Below, piece after piece: positions 1-9,186 of a stretch of DNA of 64,000 bases. The DNA lies in NCBI RefSeq assembly GCF_025370935.1, contig NC_133499.1:9141755-9205754 (forward strand). The letters are read 5' to 3'. Both the position numbers and the translations under genes were made by a program. The first letter of the stretch is position 1; each line of letters starts with the position of its first letter. The notes under the pieces were generated by a model, which saw nothing but the letters and a program-made list of their open reading frames with translations, was not told where the DNA came from and did no database searches. Source of the stretch: Choristoneura fumiferana. Its lineage: Eukaryota > Arthropoda > Insecta > Lepidoptera > Tortricidae.

Positions 1-86
1 TGACCTCCTGCACGGAGGAGTCCATCATGCGTCGCCCTCGCACCAGCCACGGCGTCTGCGGGAGCGAGCGGGACAGCTTCATATAC
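1..86 (-). CDS. PUS10: PUS10 exon 7, partial at the window edge
   Basis: Acceptor gtttggcag, then YMKLSRSLPQTPWLV and RGRRMMDSSVQEV to base 1. The arginine before it is split CG|G with exon 6. It closely follows the family segment RYNKYSRNLPQTPW...ESSVEE, which leads into the catalytic domain outside the window. Confidence 0.88.
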
Positions 87-3000
87 CTGCCAAACATGTT
101 ATTAAAATGAGGGCTATCGTTTTTTGTCTCACTAGATGGCGCACTGTTACGTAAGGTTTTTATGTATGGCTTTCAAAGTCTGTTATTACGGGCGTGAAAA
201 CAAAGTTTAGATTAAAATCATATTTAATACACCTCAAACCGTACCATATAAATATCGAGCATGCCACAGTGTTGCATAGTCCCCGTTTTGTTCGGAAAAA
301 AGGGAGGACAAAGGTTTCCGAAAGACAAAACTGTCTCAAAACACAGACATTCATTGCCCCGGAACGCATATTTGCCATAATTAATTTCAGATATTGCAAA
401 ATATTCACAAAATTATTCTAATTATAAATAAACCCGCGTAGCTCACCCAAAAACTATGAGATTTGACATTTCGGAGACCTCACGCTACACTAGCGCCTCT
501 AGCGGCGAATTCATACGCGATAGCCCTCATTATCATCAAAAATGTGACTCAAAATTATTCTAGTGTCACATGTAAATAATTATAATGTAGTGTCATAATA
601 TAAGTGAAGAGTGCTAAGAGTATATTACAGGAATAGTAGACGAAAAAAAAAACTCATGCTAAACAATTGATAGGAAAGAAGTGTCACAAGCACTCGATGA
701 TTCCGTGTCAGTACTTAATCACGAAAAACTTTTTCACGAAAACTTTTTCACGAACGACTTTATCACGAAAAAACTTTATCACGAATGAACTTTATCACGA
801 AAAGACCATATCACGAAAACTATTTCACGAAAACTTTTTCACGAACGTGATAAAGTTTTTCGTGATAAAGTTTTCGTGATAAAGTCGTTCGTGAAAAAGT
901 TTTTCGTGAAATAATACTAGCGCCGATGATTCCATTATTGTAAGTTTACATGCGCACTCTCAAAAAACATCCACGCCAATTTGTTTGTGTTTTTTTTTAA
1001 TTTGTTTTCTTTTCTTGGCAGAGTTAGTAGCAGATATTTTTACTCGCGATCTGTCAAATTTCGTATGGGCGCCAGGTTGGCCAACCAAACACACAATGTT
1101 TGTGGTGCAATTAAAAAAAAACTAAAACAATGCAATAAAAGATTTTCATACATTTTTTCTACTCTAGAGCAGAAAAGTCCCGCTTTGTGCTGGGTATTTA
1201 GTGAGGTTATGATGAAATTAAAGCATAGTTGGAAGAAAATAAATTATTCTAGCGTGATAAACTAATTGAGAAATGCAAGATAAATGCGACATATTCGACA
1301 AAATACGACGGAAAAACATTATTTAATACACCTGTACAGTCTTTGTTCTCTATTTTAATAGAAACATGCATTTACTTTTCGTTAAATTTTATTTTTCAAA
1401 ACGTTTGGGTTCGATTCCCTGATTGAGTGCAATTTTTTTTAAGCATGAATGCAGTTTTTCTTGTTACCAAAATCCATGACATGGTCCCTAAGAACGGATC
1501 TTCGTATGTCTTCTAGTTTCAGACTGTACTGACCGTCCGGCCACATAGAGCGGCGCGCGAGCGGCCGTCACGGCGACGACGCGCGCGGCCGCGCCGGCGC
1601 CCCCAGCGCGCTCAGCTGCTGCAGGAGGCCTGCGCCAGCGCCGCCTCCGCGCCGCGCCGCGTCACGTCCAGCGCCGGCCGCCGCCCGCGCGCCGACGGAG
1701 AGAGCCCCTTCAGGAGCTCCAGATCCTGCAAGGGAAAGGTTATCCGCTATTAGACTTCATCACCTCCCCCCCCCAGTACACTATTCCCTACGCTAGCATT
1801 TACCCCCACAGTATGTATGTATGTATGTAAACTCTTTATTGTACAAAAGAAAATTAACAAAATACAATTGACAAACTTTAAGATACTTGTACAAAGGCGG
1901 ACTTATCCCTTTAAGGGATCTCTACCAGTCAACCTTTGAGTGGATGAGAGGAAAGGAGCAATACGTTAGGGTCCGACAATGGGTGAGTTAAAGAGTTAAA
2001 ATAATGGAAGCTACTATACAGTGCTTTAAACAATAAAATACATAAACTACAATATAAATAAATAAACTACTATATATATGACCATAATACATATAATATA
2101 TAAGCATATAAACAAAGGAATGTTCTCAAATATTTAACACACACAGTAAGCCCCATCACCAGCTTATTTTGTTCCCGTGTCTCAAGCCGCCAGAACCTCC
2201 CCCTCCCGGACGCGAGCTGACAGCCCCCCCCCCCCCCTCACCTCCCCCTCCCCCGGGTGCTCGTAGTGCAGCGTGACCAGCAGCGCCGCGCGCGCGCCGG
2301 ACGCCAGCCGGAGCCCCAGCCGGCCGGCCAGCTCCACGCCGAACGTCCATTTCCACGCCTCCTTCAGGGATGTCACGGAGCCTGGGGGAAGGTCACAGCG
2401 CTGCCATTAAGGCTGCGTCTCTACCAGCGATCTGGGAGGATGTGTTGCGGGGATGTATTTCTCATGAACCAGTAGAAACGCTTCATTAGGGTTCCGGAGC
2501 CAATATGGCAAAAACGGAACCCTTATAGTTTCGTCAAGTCCGTCCGTCCGTATGTCACAGGCATTTTACTCGAAAACTACAAGATGTATATCAATGAAAT
2601 TTGGAGTACACATGTCTTGTCAAAGTCGCTATTTACTTTTGTAGTTAAATTACAAAAATAAATATTTATAGGGGGGGGGCACTCTATACACGTAACAGAA
2701 ATTGAAAAAAAAAAAAAAAAAAATTTTTTAACGCATCAACGTGTGGCACAGTTCGATAGCTCTTTTAAAAAGATAGTAAGGTTTCTCAAAAACTTTTTTG
2801 ATTAAGTGAAGATTTCCGGAAATAATCGCTCATAAAGTAGCAAAAATTGTGTGCCCCCCCCCTCTATCTTGTAAACCGTGTGTCCAAAAAATATGCAAAA
2901 AATATGGAAAGGTAACGTTTAATAATTACTTCAACGAAAATTGGTTTCAACATGATCGGATACCGTTTTTGAGTTATTGCCGAAAAACTGCGCTTCTCAA

Positions 3001-6000
3001 TAAAAGGACGTAAGTGCCGTGATGATAAGCTCTTTTTCTGGTAATAGATTTTAACAGCCTTATTCATAAAAAGTTAGAGCCTCCTTGAAGGCCCGATGCT
3101 AAAAAACATGATTCATAAACGTCTGTTAGCGCTAATCAGTCGATCAAGGCTCTGCTAAAGTTAGAGGACCGTAGACCCTCCTTTATCTCCCTGCTAAGTC
3201 ACAAAATGGCCGCCACAAGTTTGAACAGCTGACTTTGACAAGAGCAAAAAACCATACCGAAGATATTTATAGTGAAGGCAGGGTTACGCAAAGATTAAAA
3301 AAAAAACAGGAAAATTTATTTTCAGGAATTTGTATTTAAAAATCCTCTAAATTAGGTATTTATAACTGCTACTTTACTAACAATAAATTAAAAAAAAAAT
3401 TAGGATGATTAACATAATTACGGCTTTTTGCACAACATAAACATGCGGATCGGAAATGGCGGGAAAACAAACATCTCGCTTTTTATTTTGTTTCCGGTTG
3501 CTGTCACTGCTGTTTTTTTTAATTATCGATGAGGCCATTTTTTGTCTTTGATTTGTCAAGATGGCCAACATAACGCGTCTAATCCGTCTATCAGCAGCTC
3601 AACAACTAGCAGACTGCTAGCAAGCGTTTATGAATCATACTTCTTGACAACCGTCTAACAAGCTTAATCAGTCTGCTAAGTAACAGACCGATCAAACCTC
3701 AATTAAGGATTTTTTATGAATAAGGCTGTATGACTGTGTAGTAAGTGTTTTAATTGTGTTATAACGCACATAATATTACTTGATTTTTTTCGTAATGGCT
3801 ACGGAACCCTATCTTGGGCGTGTCCGACACGCTCTTGGCCGGTTAATACCTGCAAGGCTACTACGAAACACGTAACTCGAAGTTCGTGTCGTGCGGTCCT
3901 CTCGCTCTCGTATCAAAACAGTGTAAGTGTCAGAGGACCGCTTGACACGAACTTTGTTTCGAGTTCGGAGTCCCAGCTGTCCGCCCCCGTCGACGGTGCG
4001 CTGCGTCAAAACAGGTTAATGAAACGTTTCCATTGGTTCATGAGGAAACATTCCTCGCAAAACATCTTCCCACACCTCTGATGGGAACGGAACAAATGAT
4101 TTGATGTAAATGTAATATTTATTAAAACGTGGTAAAGTAGAAGACAGTGACGCTGTCCGCATACAGAATAAAACAGCCTATGAATTCTATTGAAGGATAA
4201 TTTAAAAACTGCTCACAGAAGTTTTGTCCACAGATATAGATTACACTAGATAACGCAAACCCCTCAATCTGTATGAAAACCAACCGTGTCACTTTTTTAT
4301 ATCTACTGTAACGTCTCAAGAGCGAATTAGCGGTGTGAATTCCCCGATGTCCGCGTGTTTGGGTTATTATTACATGTTTAGTAGTTTACTTTTGTATCTT
4401 TTGAAATCCAAATCAATCAATGTAAGATTTTGTATGTCATATTAAATATTTTCCAAAAAGTCACATTCCCGCCGCTAGAGGGTGTTTCGTGTTACAAACT
4501 GATGTTTAGTTTATTACCTTTTTGCAATAAATTTGTCTTGCACTGGATACCGCTTAGAACGGTAGTTTTGTTATTTCTCCTACACCTTACCCACTTAATA
4601 TCAGCCCAGTATGCATTGCATCGCGGTGATCATTCTTGACCTGATAAATACCGACTAGATAATTACCGGCATGTCAATACCGAACCGATACTGTTTTTCG
4701 TGTACACAATTGAACTTAACACAAACGGGACGTGAAAAACATGTCGGTAATTACGGGCTCCGATTATCATGCCAGTGTTTATCAGGTCGGGAATGTTAGA
4801 GCGGTATTTATTCATACCGGGTAGATATTGCGTGACCGGAATTTACCGCGCTGTTATTTCGAAGCCATTTGGGCTACCAAATATCAGCAGGGCTACTACG
4901 AAACTCGAAGTTCGTGTCTGCGGTCCCTCTGACACTTTATACTTTGAATACGAGAGCAAGAGGGACGGTACGGGTACGACACGAACTTCGAGTTTTGAGT
5001 TTCGCAGTAGCCCTGCAGGTCAGTATCGGTATTGCTCAGCGTCTCGGTGATGGTGGATGTTGGTTGGCGATGGTAGTGGTACTGACCTGCGCCGTACTGC
5101 GGGCAGGTGTCCCGCACAGTGAGCACCATATAGTGTTCCCTGAGCAGCGCGCTCAGCGCCGGTGGTACTGACCTGCGCCGTACTGCGGGCAGGTGTCCCG
5201 CACAGTGAGCACCATATAGTGTTCCCTGAGCAGCGCGCTCAGCGCCGGGGTAAACTGACCTGCGCCGTACTGCGGGCAGGTGTCCCGCACAGTGAGCACC
5301 ATATAGTGTTCCCTGAGCAGCGCGCTCAGCGCGGTGGTACTGACCTGCGCCGTACTGCGGGCAGGTGTCCCGCACAGTGAGCACCATATAGTGTTCCCTG
5401 AGCAGCGCGCTCAGCGCCGGTGGTACTGACCTGCGCCGTACTGCGGGCAGGTGTCCCGCACAGTGAGCACCATATAGTGTTCCCTGAGCAGCGCGCTCAG
5501 CGCCGGTGGTAACTGACCTGCGCCGTACTGCGGGCAGGTGTCCCGCACAGTGAGCACCATATAGTGTCCCTGAGCAGCGCGCTCAGCGCCGGTGGTACTG
5601 ACCTGCGCCGTACTGCGGGCAGGGTGTCCCGCACTAGTGAGCACCATATAGTGTTCCCTGAGCAGCGCGCTCAGCGCCGGTGGTACTGACCTGCGCCGTA
5701 CTGCGGGCAGGTGTCCGCACAGTGAGCACCATATAGTGTTCCTGAGCAGCGCGCTCAGCGCCGGTGGTACTGACCTGCGCCGTACTGCGGCAGGTGTCCG
5801 CACAGTGGCACCATATAGTGTTCCTGACAGCGCGCTCAGCGCCGGTGGTACTGACCTGCGCCGTACTGCGGGCAGGTGTCCCGCACAGTGAGCACCATAT
5901 AGTGTTCCCTGAGCAGCGCGCTCAGCGCCGGTGGTACTGACCTGCGCCGTACTGCGGGCAGGTGTCCCGCACAGTGAGCACCATATAGTGTTCCCTGAGC

Positions 6001-8352
6001 AGCGCGCTCAGCGGCGCCGACAGCGCGCACGCAAACTCCGACACCTCGTATCTGTCACATCATCATTATCAACTTTAGGGTGGTAGACCACATGGCATAT
6101 ACATATTTTTTCAACTTTGGCCGTGTCGATATCTTTGCCCTTGACTGTACCAGAGCCCTACACCCACTCTGTCATCATCTAGCCGCTAGCGTATGGTATA
6201 TGGTATATTCAGTAACCTCTTCTTGTCCAGTTCGTCCTTGGCGGCGCGACAGGCGTCGTCCCAGGCGGCCTCCTGCAGCAGCCCGAGGCAGCTGCGGCAC
6301 GGCGCCCCGCGGCTGCGCTTCGCGGCTGGCGCGCCCTCTGCCGCTGCTGCCCAACAAACACATTGACTACCATCTTATTACTACCCAAAAGAAAACTAAA
6401 AACTATAGATGCGAAGTCGGTTAACGATTTTAACCAAACGGTTAAAAGGTGTACTGCCTTTGCGGCGAAATATTTTTCGCCAAATTTCACTTAGCAACGC
6501 ACCTTTCGCCGAAGTTTCATTTGGCAAACCAATCCTTGGCATAACTTTGCATTTTCTTATTACGCAACATTTTTATATTGCAAAATTTTACTTCATCACA
6601 CTTTTATGTGGCGAACAATTATGTAGCAAATGATTGGCTAAGGCAAATAACAAATAGTCAAATAACATTTGGCCAATTTTTACACATAAGGTAGATATAT
6701 CAGCATCTAAAGTAGCTGTACACTATCGTACTTTGTCGTTTTACAGCCACGCAGTAAACGCTGTGCAAGAGTCAATGTGTCAATCAGTGGCGTAGCGTGG
6801 GTTGATACCCCACCCGGGGCGGAAATTTTTTCTCAAAAATGTCCATAAAAGTTGTCATTATTCTTTACATATCAGAAGGTGAAGTGCATAGTTTACGGCC
6901 AGCGAAAAATTCAAAAGTTAAAAAGATTGCAGACGCGCTAGCTCGACAATAATGAATTAGCGCGCCTGCAATCACTCTTAAAAAAAGTTAAAAAGGCCAT
7001 GGAAATGTTGGCACAAGTCATATACAGCCAAGTCTAATGGAAGGTATCTTTTTATTGGGTCTGAATGGGTCTTATGGTGTTTTTGGCGAAAAAATACACC
7101 TGCAGTTTATTGTTATACTGCCCACTGCCCACTTACTGGCCACAACCATAATCTACTATTGCCACACCCTTGTTTAGGTTTTAAAAAAGTAAGATGTCAT
7201 TATTATAGAAATGGAAATCCACGATTTTGTCACAGTAATAAGTAATAGAAAATTTCGTGCTCAATCAGTCCAAATCATAGGTGCGACGCCCAACATACAC
7301 CAGACACAGGCTTCTTCATAGAATAAGAGAGCTCAAACTGTTTTATATGCAATGACAATATTATTATTATTAACCTAACATTCAGTGCCAAGAACCTGAC
7401 AGTTATCTGTTTGTAGGCAGCTTTCGCTACAAAGCGGAAAAACGCTGCTTCTGGTCATGAGCATAGAGATATGTAGTTGTGAATGTGCTAAGTAGAAACT
7501 TCTGCTAAAGTCAGACATTAGTAAACCATGCTAACCCTGGTCCACTGAGTCTCCAGCGACTCCATTGGTACCATTGCTCTGCTCTTCTGGCTTTGCGGGC
7601 TCGCTGGACTCTGTTGATACATTATCAGCTACAGTGCCTTCAGTGGGCTCATCCATATACTGAAAGGAATAAAATTATAATTTAAATTATCATTTTATCA
7701 GTTCCATATCTCAAAAAGAAAAACAGGAACACTTTGTTGTCTGTCTGTCTGTCTATCTGTTAGAGCTAATTAGCTCCAAAATGACGGATTCATTGGGTTC
7801 AAATTTGGTACAAATGTAAATTGGTGACCTAAAGATGGAGGTGTAACATAAATGAATAAATTATAGGGGACCCTTTTAGAAAATAAACAAAAAAAAATGT
7901 AAATCATATTGTGTGGGGTGACAAATTAAATGGCTTATTATAAAGATCTTGAATGTTTATTTTTGGAAAACATACAGAAAATAGTTCTTTACCTATAGAT
8001 TACAAGAAAACCTAGAATTCCGTTTTTTTAAATGGACGCGTTGCCGGCTCTTTTATAAAAAACAGACTCATTTTTTGAAGTTGTAAGTACCGGAATTTCA
8101 TTCAAACTGTAGAATGCAGTCGTTTTTTGTTATAGTTCAAGTAAGCGAAACCGCGGGTAAAAGCTAGTAGTAAAAGTAAACAAGCTTCTCAACAAAATAC
8201 GAATAACCTCGATCGTGCTCGATACATACTTTTTTTACCGACTCCTTCACATTCTCGTAAGTCCGCGGATGTTTCAGCCCCAAATAGCGCAAGCAGCACG
8301 CGTCGCAGCAACCCTCGTCCTTGCATATCTTAAATATCGCCTTTTCATCCAT
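1..8352 (-). CDS. PUS10: PUS10 pseudouridine synthase, 5' seven exons (gene runs off left edge)
   Basis: PUS10 makes pseudouridine in tRNA (positions 54/55 in archaea and part of eukaryotic tRNA) and also helps microRNA processing; it acts in nucleus and cytoplasm. Seven minus-strand exons read 8230-8352, 7536-7659, 6217-6346, 5942-6051, 2242-2381, 1534-1725 and 1-86. Their phases join exactly (0, 1, 2, 1, 0, 2) except inside exon 6. The peptide has the N-terminal zinc-binding cysteines (GCCDACCLRYLG, later PCRSCLGLLQEA), then SLKEAWKW, LYVAGR and finally SLPQTPWLV, which match the order and spacing of the family's N-terminal (THUMP-containing) half. The catalytic domain would lie left of base 1. 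Exon 4 carries an 11-copy tandem array at its donor, and exon 6 has a one-base frameshift. Family assignment is by remembered similarity to animal PUS10, not by a search. Confidence 0.88.
106..531. mobile_element. MITE with 14-bp inverted ends (aatgagggctatcg)
   Basis: Starts AATGAGGGCTATCG and ends with its exact inverse CGATAGCCCTCATT. It sits in PUS10 intron 6. A one-ended fragment of the same family lies at 47705-47752. No coding capacity. Confidence 0.7.
705..914. repeat. Foldback element made of TTTATCACGAA-like units
   Basis: Built from 11-13 base units (ttcacgaa, tttatcacgaa), first on one strand (720-855) and then inverted (855-910), giving a long imperfect hairpin. A relative starting with the same tcagtact...aatcacgaa lies at 35794-35935. 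The rest of intron 6 (915-1533) is AT-rich with nothing recognisable. Confidence 0.7.
1534..1725 (-). CDS. PUS10: PUS10 exon 6, with an internal frameshift
   Basis: Acceptor ttcccttgcag, then DLELLKGLSPSARGRRPALD and VTRRGAEAALAQA in phase 0; the 3' end reads ARVVAVTAARAPLYVAGR in a different frame up to donor GTCAGT. Flanking phases require 3n+2 bases, but the exon has 192, so one extra (or two missing) bases lie near the CTCCTGCAGCAG stretch. Both halves match the family on each side of the break, so this is more likely a sequence error than a dead gene. Confidence 0.8.
1811..2150 (-). mobile_element. 3' tail of a retroposon with (CATA)n end
   Basis: Minus-strand reading gives tgtacaataaagagttt followed by a (cata)n tail, as at 49511-49740 (minus) and 9600-9645 (plus). 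This is the 3' end style of non-LTR retroelements; there is no ORF. It occupies most of PUS10 intron 5. Confidence 0.4.
2242..2381 (-). CDS. PUS10: PUS10 exon 5
   Basis: Acceptor ttcccccag, then GSVTSLKEAWKWTFGVELAG...RLGLRLASGARAALLVTLHY, EHPGEGE and donor GTGAGG. The glycine is split across intron 4 in the right phase. SLKEAWKW and the following VTLHYEHP correspond to QLKEAYKW and VSVVFAHP of vertebrate PUS10. A poly-C run (poly-G on the coding strand) follows the donor. Confidence 0.87.
2487..3847 (+). mobile_element. GGGTTCCG-family element, split by a nested MITE
   Basis: Begins tagggttccggagccaat and cggaacccttatag, and ends cgtaatggctacggaaccct...gacacgctcttggccgg. The middle is interrupted by the MITE at 3053-3730. 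Other members: 31335-31410 (3' end only), 34490-35050, 41766-42334, 42710-42955 (3' part), 45489-46105 and 52585-53355 (minus). Class uncertain; termini carry inverted gggttccg/cggaaccc but no transposase is present. Confidence 0.6.
3053..3730. mobile_element. MITE with ACAGCCTTATTCATAA inverted ends
   Basis: Left end acagccttattcataaa and right end tttatgaataaggctgt, with TA at both flanks. Internal DNA is non-coding. The element at 60148-60307 has related ends (taacccccttattcataaa). Confidence 0.75.
3856..3970. mobile_element. Palindromic MITE (ggctactacgaaac), degenerate copy
   Basis: Left arm ggctactacgaaaca...gaagttcgtgtcgtg pairs with a right arm cttgacacgaacttt. A better copy is at 4887-5016. 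The 4020-4637 interval after it holds nothing recognisable. Confidence 0.55.
4638..4788. mobile_element. Foldback MITE with GACCTGATAAA ends
   Basis: gacctgataaa at the left is inverted as tttatcaggtc at the right; the interior has repeated accgac/gtcggt and gataat motifs. A fragment with the same taccgacatggaaataccg text lies at 34425-34470. Confidence 0.5.
4887..5016. mobile_element. Palindromic MITE (gcagggctactacgaaac)
   Basis: About 130 bp, nearly a perfect palindrome: gcagggctactacgaaactc at the left, inverted at the right as gagtttcgcagtagccctgc. It ends 65 bp before the PUS10 exon 4 array. Confidence 0.7.
5082..6012 (-). repeat. 11-copy tandem array of the PUS10 exon 4 3' end and donor
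   Basis: Near-identical units of about 86 bp (range 81-88) begin at 5082, 5168, 5255, 5340, 5426, 5513, 5598, 5686, 5770, 5851 and 5937. On the minus strand each unit is the coding segment from LSALLREHYMVL to CPQYGA followed by donor GTCAGT and a few intron bases, then the next copy. Units differ mostly by one-base gains or losses in G or C runs. 86 is not a multiple of three, so only use of the first donor keeps the frame into exon 5. Confidence 0.95.
5942..6051 (-). CDS. PUS10: PUS10 exon 4 (first, functional copy)
   Basis: Acceptor gatgtgacag, then YEVSEFACALSAPLSALLRE, HYMVLTVRDTCPQYGA and donor GTCAGT. The arginine codon is split as AG|A across intron 3. The 3' 75 bases of this exon plus the donor are the unit of the array that continues to 5082. 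Only this outermost copy has the upstream acceptor and the VSEFACAL portion. Confidence 0.85.
6217..6346 (-). CDS. PUS10: PUS10 exon 3
   Basis: Reads AAEGAPAAKRSRGAPCRSCLG, then LLQEAAWDDACRAAKDELDKK and R split across the next junction. The CRSCLGLLQE segment matches the vertebrate CNVCLGILQE cysteine pair and fixes the gene identity. The acceptor is a NAGNAG (gcagcag), so inclusion of one alanine is ambiguous. The longest open frames here are in the other two phases and are not the gene. Confidence 0.85.
6347..7535. other. PUS10 intron 2: no gene seen
   Basis: 6430-6660 is rich in ttgcgaa/ggcaaa motifs similar to 10900-10970. At 6786 the text cagtggcgtagc resembles a hAT-like terminus, but I could not find its partner. 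A short piece of the MITE family of 10976-11147 is at 6065-6094, in intron 3. Confidence 0.5.
7536..7659 (-). CDS. PUS10: PUS10 exon 2
   Basis: Acceptor ttcctttcag, then YMDEPTEGTVADNV...DSVDQ, ending one base into a codon at a GTTAGC donor. It encodes an acidic, low-complexity linker between the two zinc-binding cysteine pairs, a stretch that is poorly conserved in the family. Reading through the donor gives a stop almost at once, so it could be mistaken for a terminal exon. Confidence 0.75.
7690..8172 (+). mobile_element. Helitron-like non-autonomous element (3' end)
   Basis: Ends gcgaaaccgcgggtaaaagctagtag, a CTAG-terminated 3' end with a GC-rich stem like that at 35762 and 10602. The interior has the tgtctgtctgtctatctgtt run typical of these lepidopteran repeats. 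The left limit is uncertain. Confidence 0.45.
8230..8352 (-). CDS. PUS10: PUS10 exon 1 (start codon exon)
   Basis: 41 codons from ATG (MDEKAIFKICKDEG...) to VKESVKK. The open frame continues to a stop at 8164, but a consensus GTATGT donor at 8229-8224 ends the exon in phase 0, which fits exon 2. The paired cysteines C10, C15, C16, C19 and C20 lie where the family has its first zinc-knuckle pair (CPRCIFRF in vertebrates). Confidence 0.85.
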
Positions 8353-9165
8353 AGTTTACCCAGGAATCACCGATAAACTACATTCGTGAAGTGAAATTAT
8401 TTATTTTCTTCAACATGTGCATGCCTGCCTTGCGTGGATTGAATTGAATAGGTATATGCGTACAACGTTAATGATTTTTAAAAAAACACACTAATTTGGA
8501 CGTTACTGCTATAATTTAGGGTCGCTTTTTTTACTTAAATGACAGTAAAACTAAAACGAATAAGAATGAAAATGGTTTTGGATCATGGACAAGGACTTTG
8601 CAAAAATGTCACCATGACAGATACGTTTCGTCTTGTGACCAAATTTTCCCTAAATTTTGTTTTAAACCTATAGTTTGAACTCAATAAGCAACTTAATAAG
8701 AAGAGATTAATGCATTATGAGGGAGTATTGGTATTTAAAAATGAATGGTCTACATTTTTCATATAAACTCTTAGATATTCAAATTTTAATATTCTAATTG
8801 CTTTTGCAAGTGTAACGAAACATCATTAACATTGCCATTACAAAATTAATCAGCTGATAACAGAATTCATAAATTTCATAATGAACAGATTGACTTTTGA
8901 GTTAATTATTTTATAATTATTCAATAATTTCAATGAATATTTAGCCTAATTTATAAGCATTTTGATCTATTTTTAAGTGAAAACTGGCCGTTTGTTATGG
9001 TACATTTCGATTTTATAAATGACAGTCGCTGAAATTGTTGCCATGTCTTCGCCTCGCCTCGCTGTCAAATCTGTGTATTTATGTAATTCAAAATAAAAAT
9101 TCTAAATTGCAAAAATAAATAATACTTTTATTTATTTACTGATTGACATTGAATACTGAGAAAAT
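8353..9165. promoter_or_regulatory. Divergent PUS10/SAM50 intergenic region, likely bidirectional promoter
   Basis: 813 bp of AT-rich DNA between the start codons of two head-to-head housekeeping genes. No ORF or repeat is recognised. No clear TATA or initiator can be assigned by eye, so the promoter role is inferred from position only. Confidence 0.5.
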
Positions 9166-9186
9166 ATGGGCACAGTGCATGCAAAG
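9166..9186 (+). CDS. SAMM50: SAM50 exon 1 (start)
   Basis: Seven codons MGTVHAK followed by donor gtaact. The same MGTVHA start is known in vertebrate SAM50, which makes this tiny exon credible despite its size. Confidence 0.85.
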
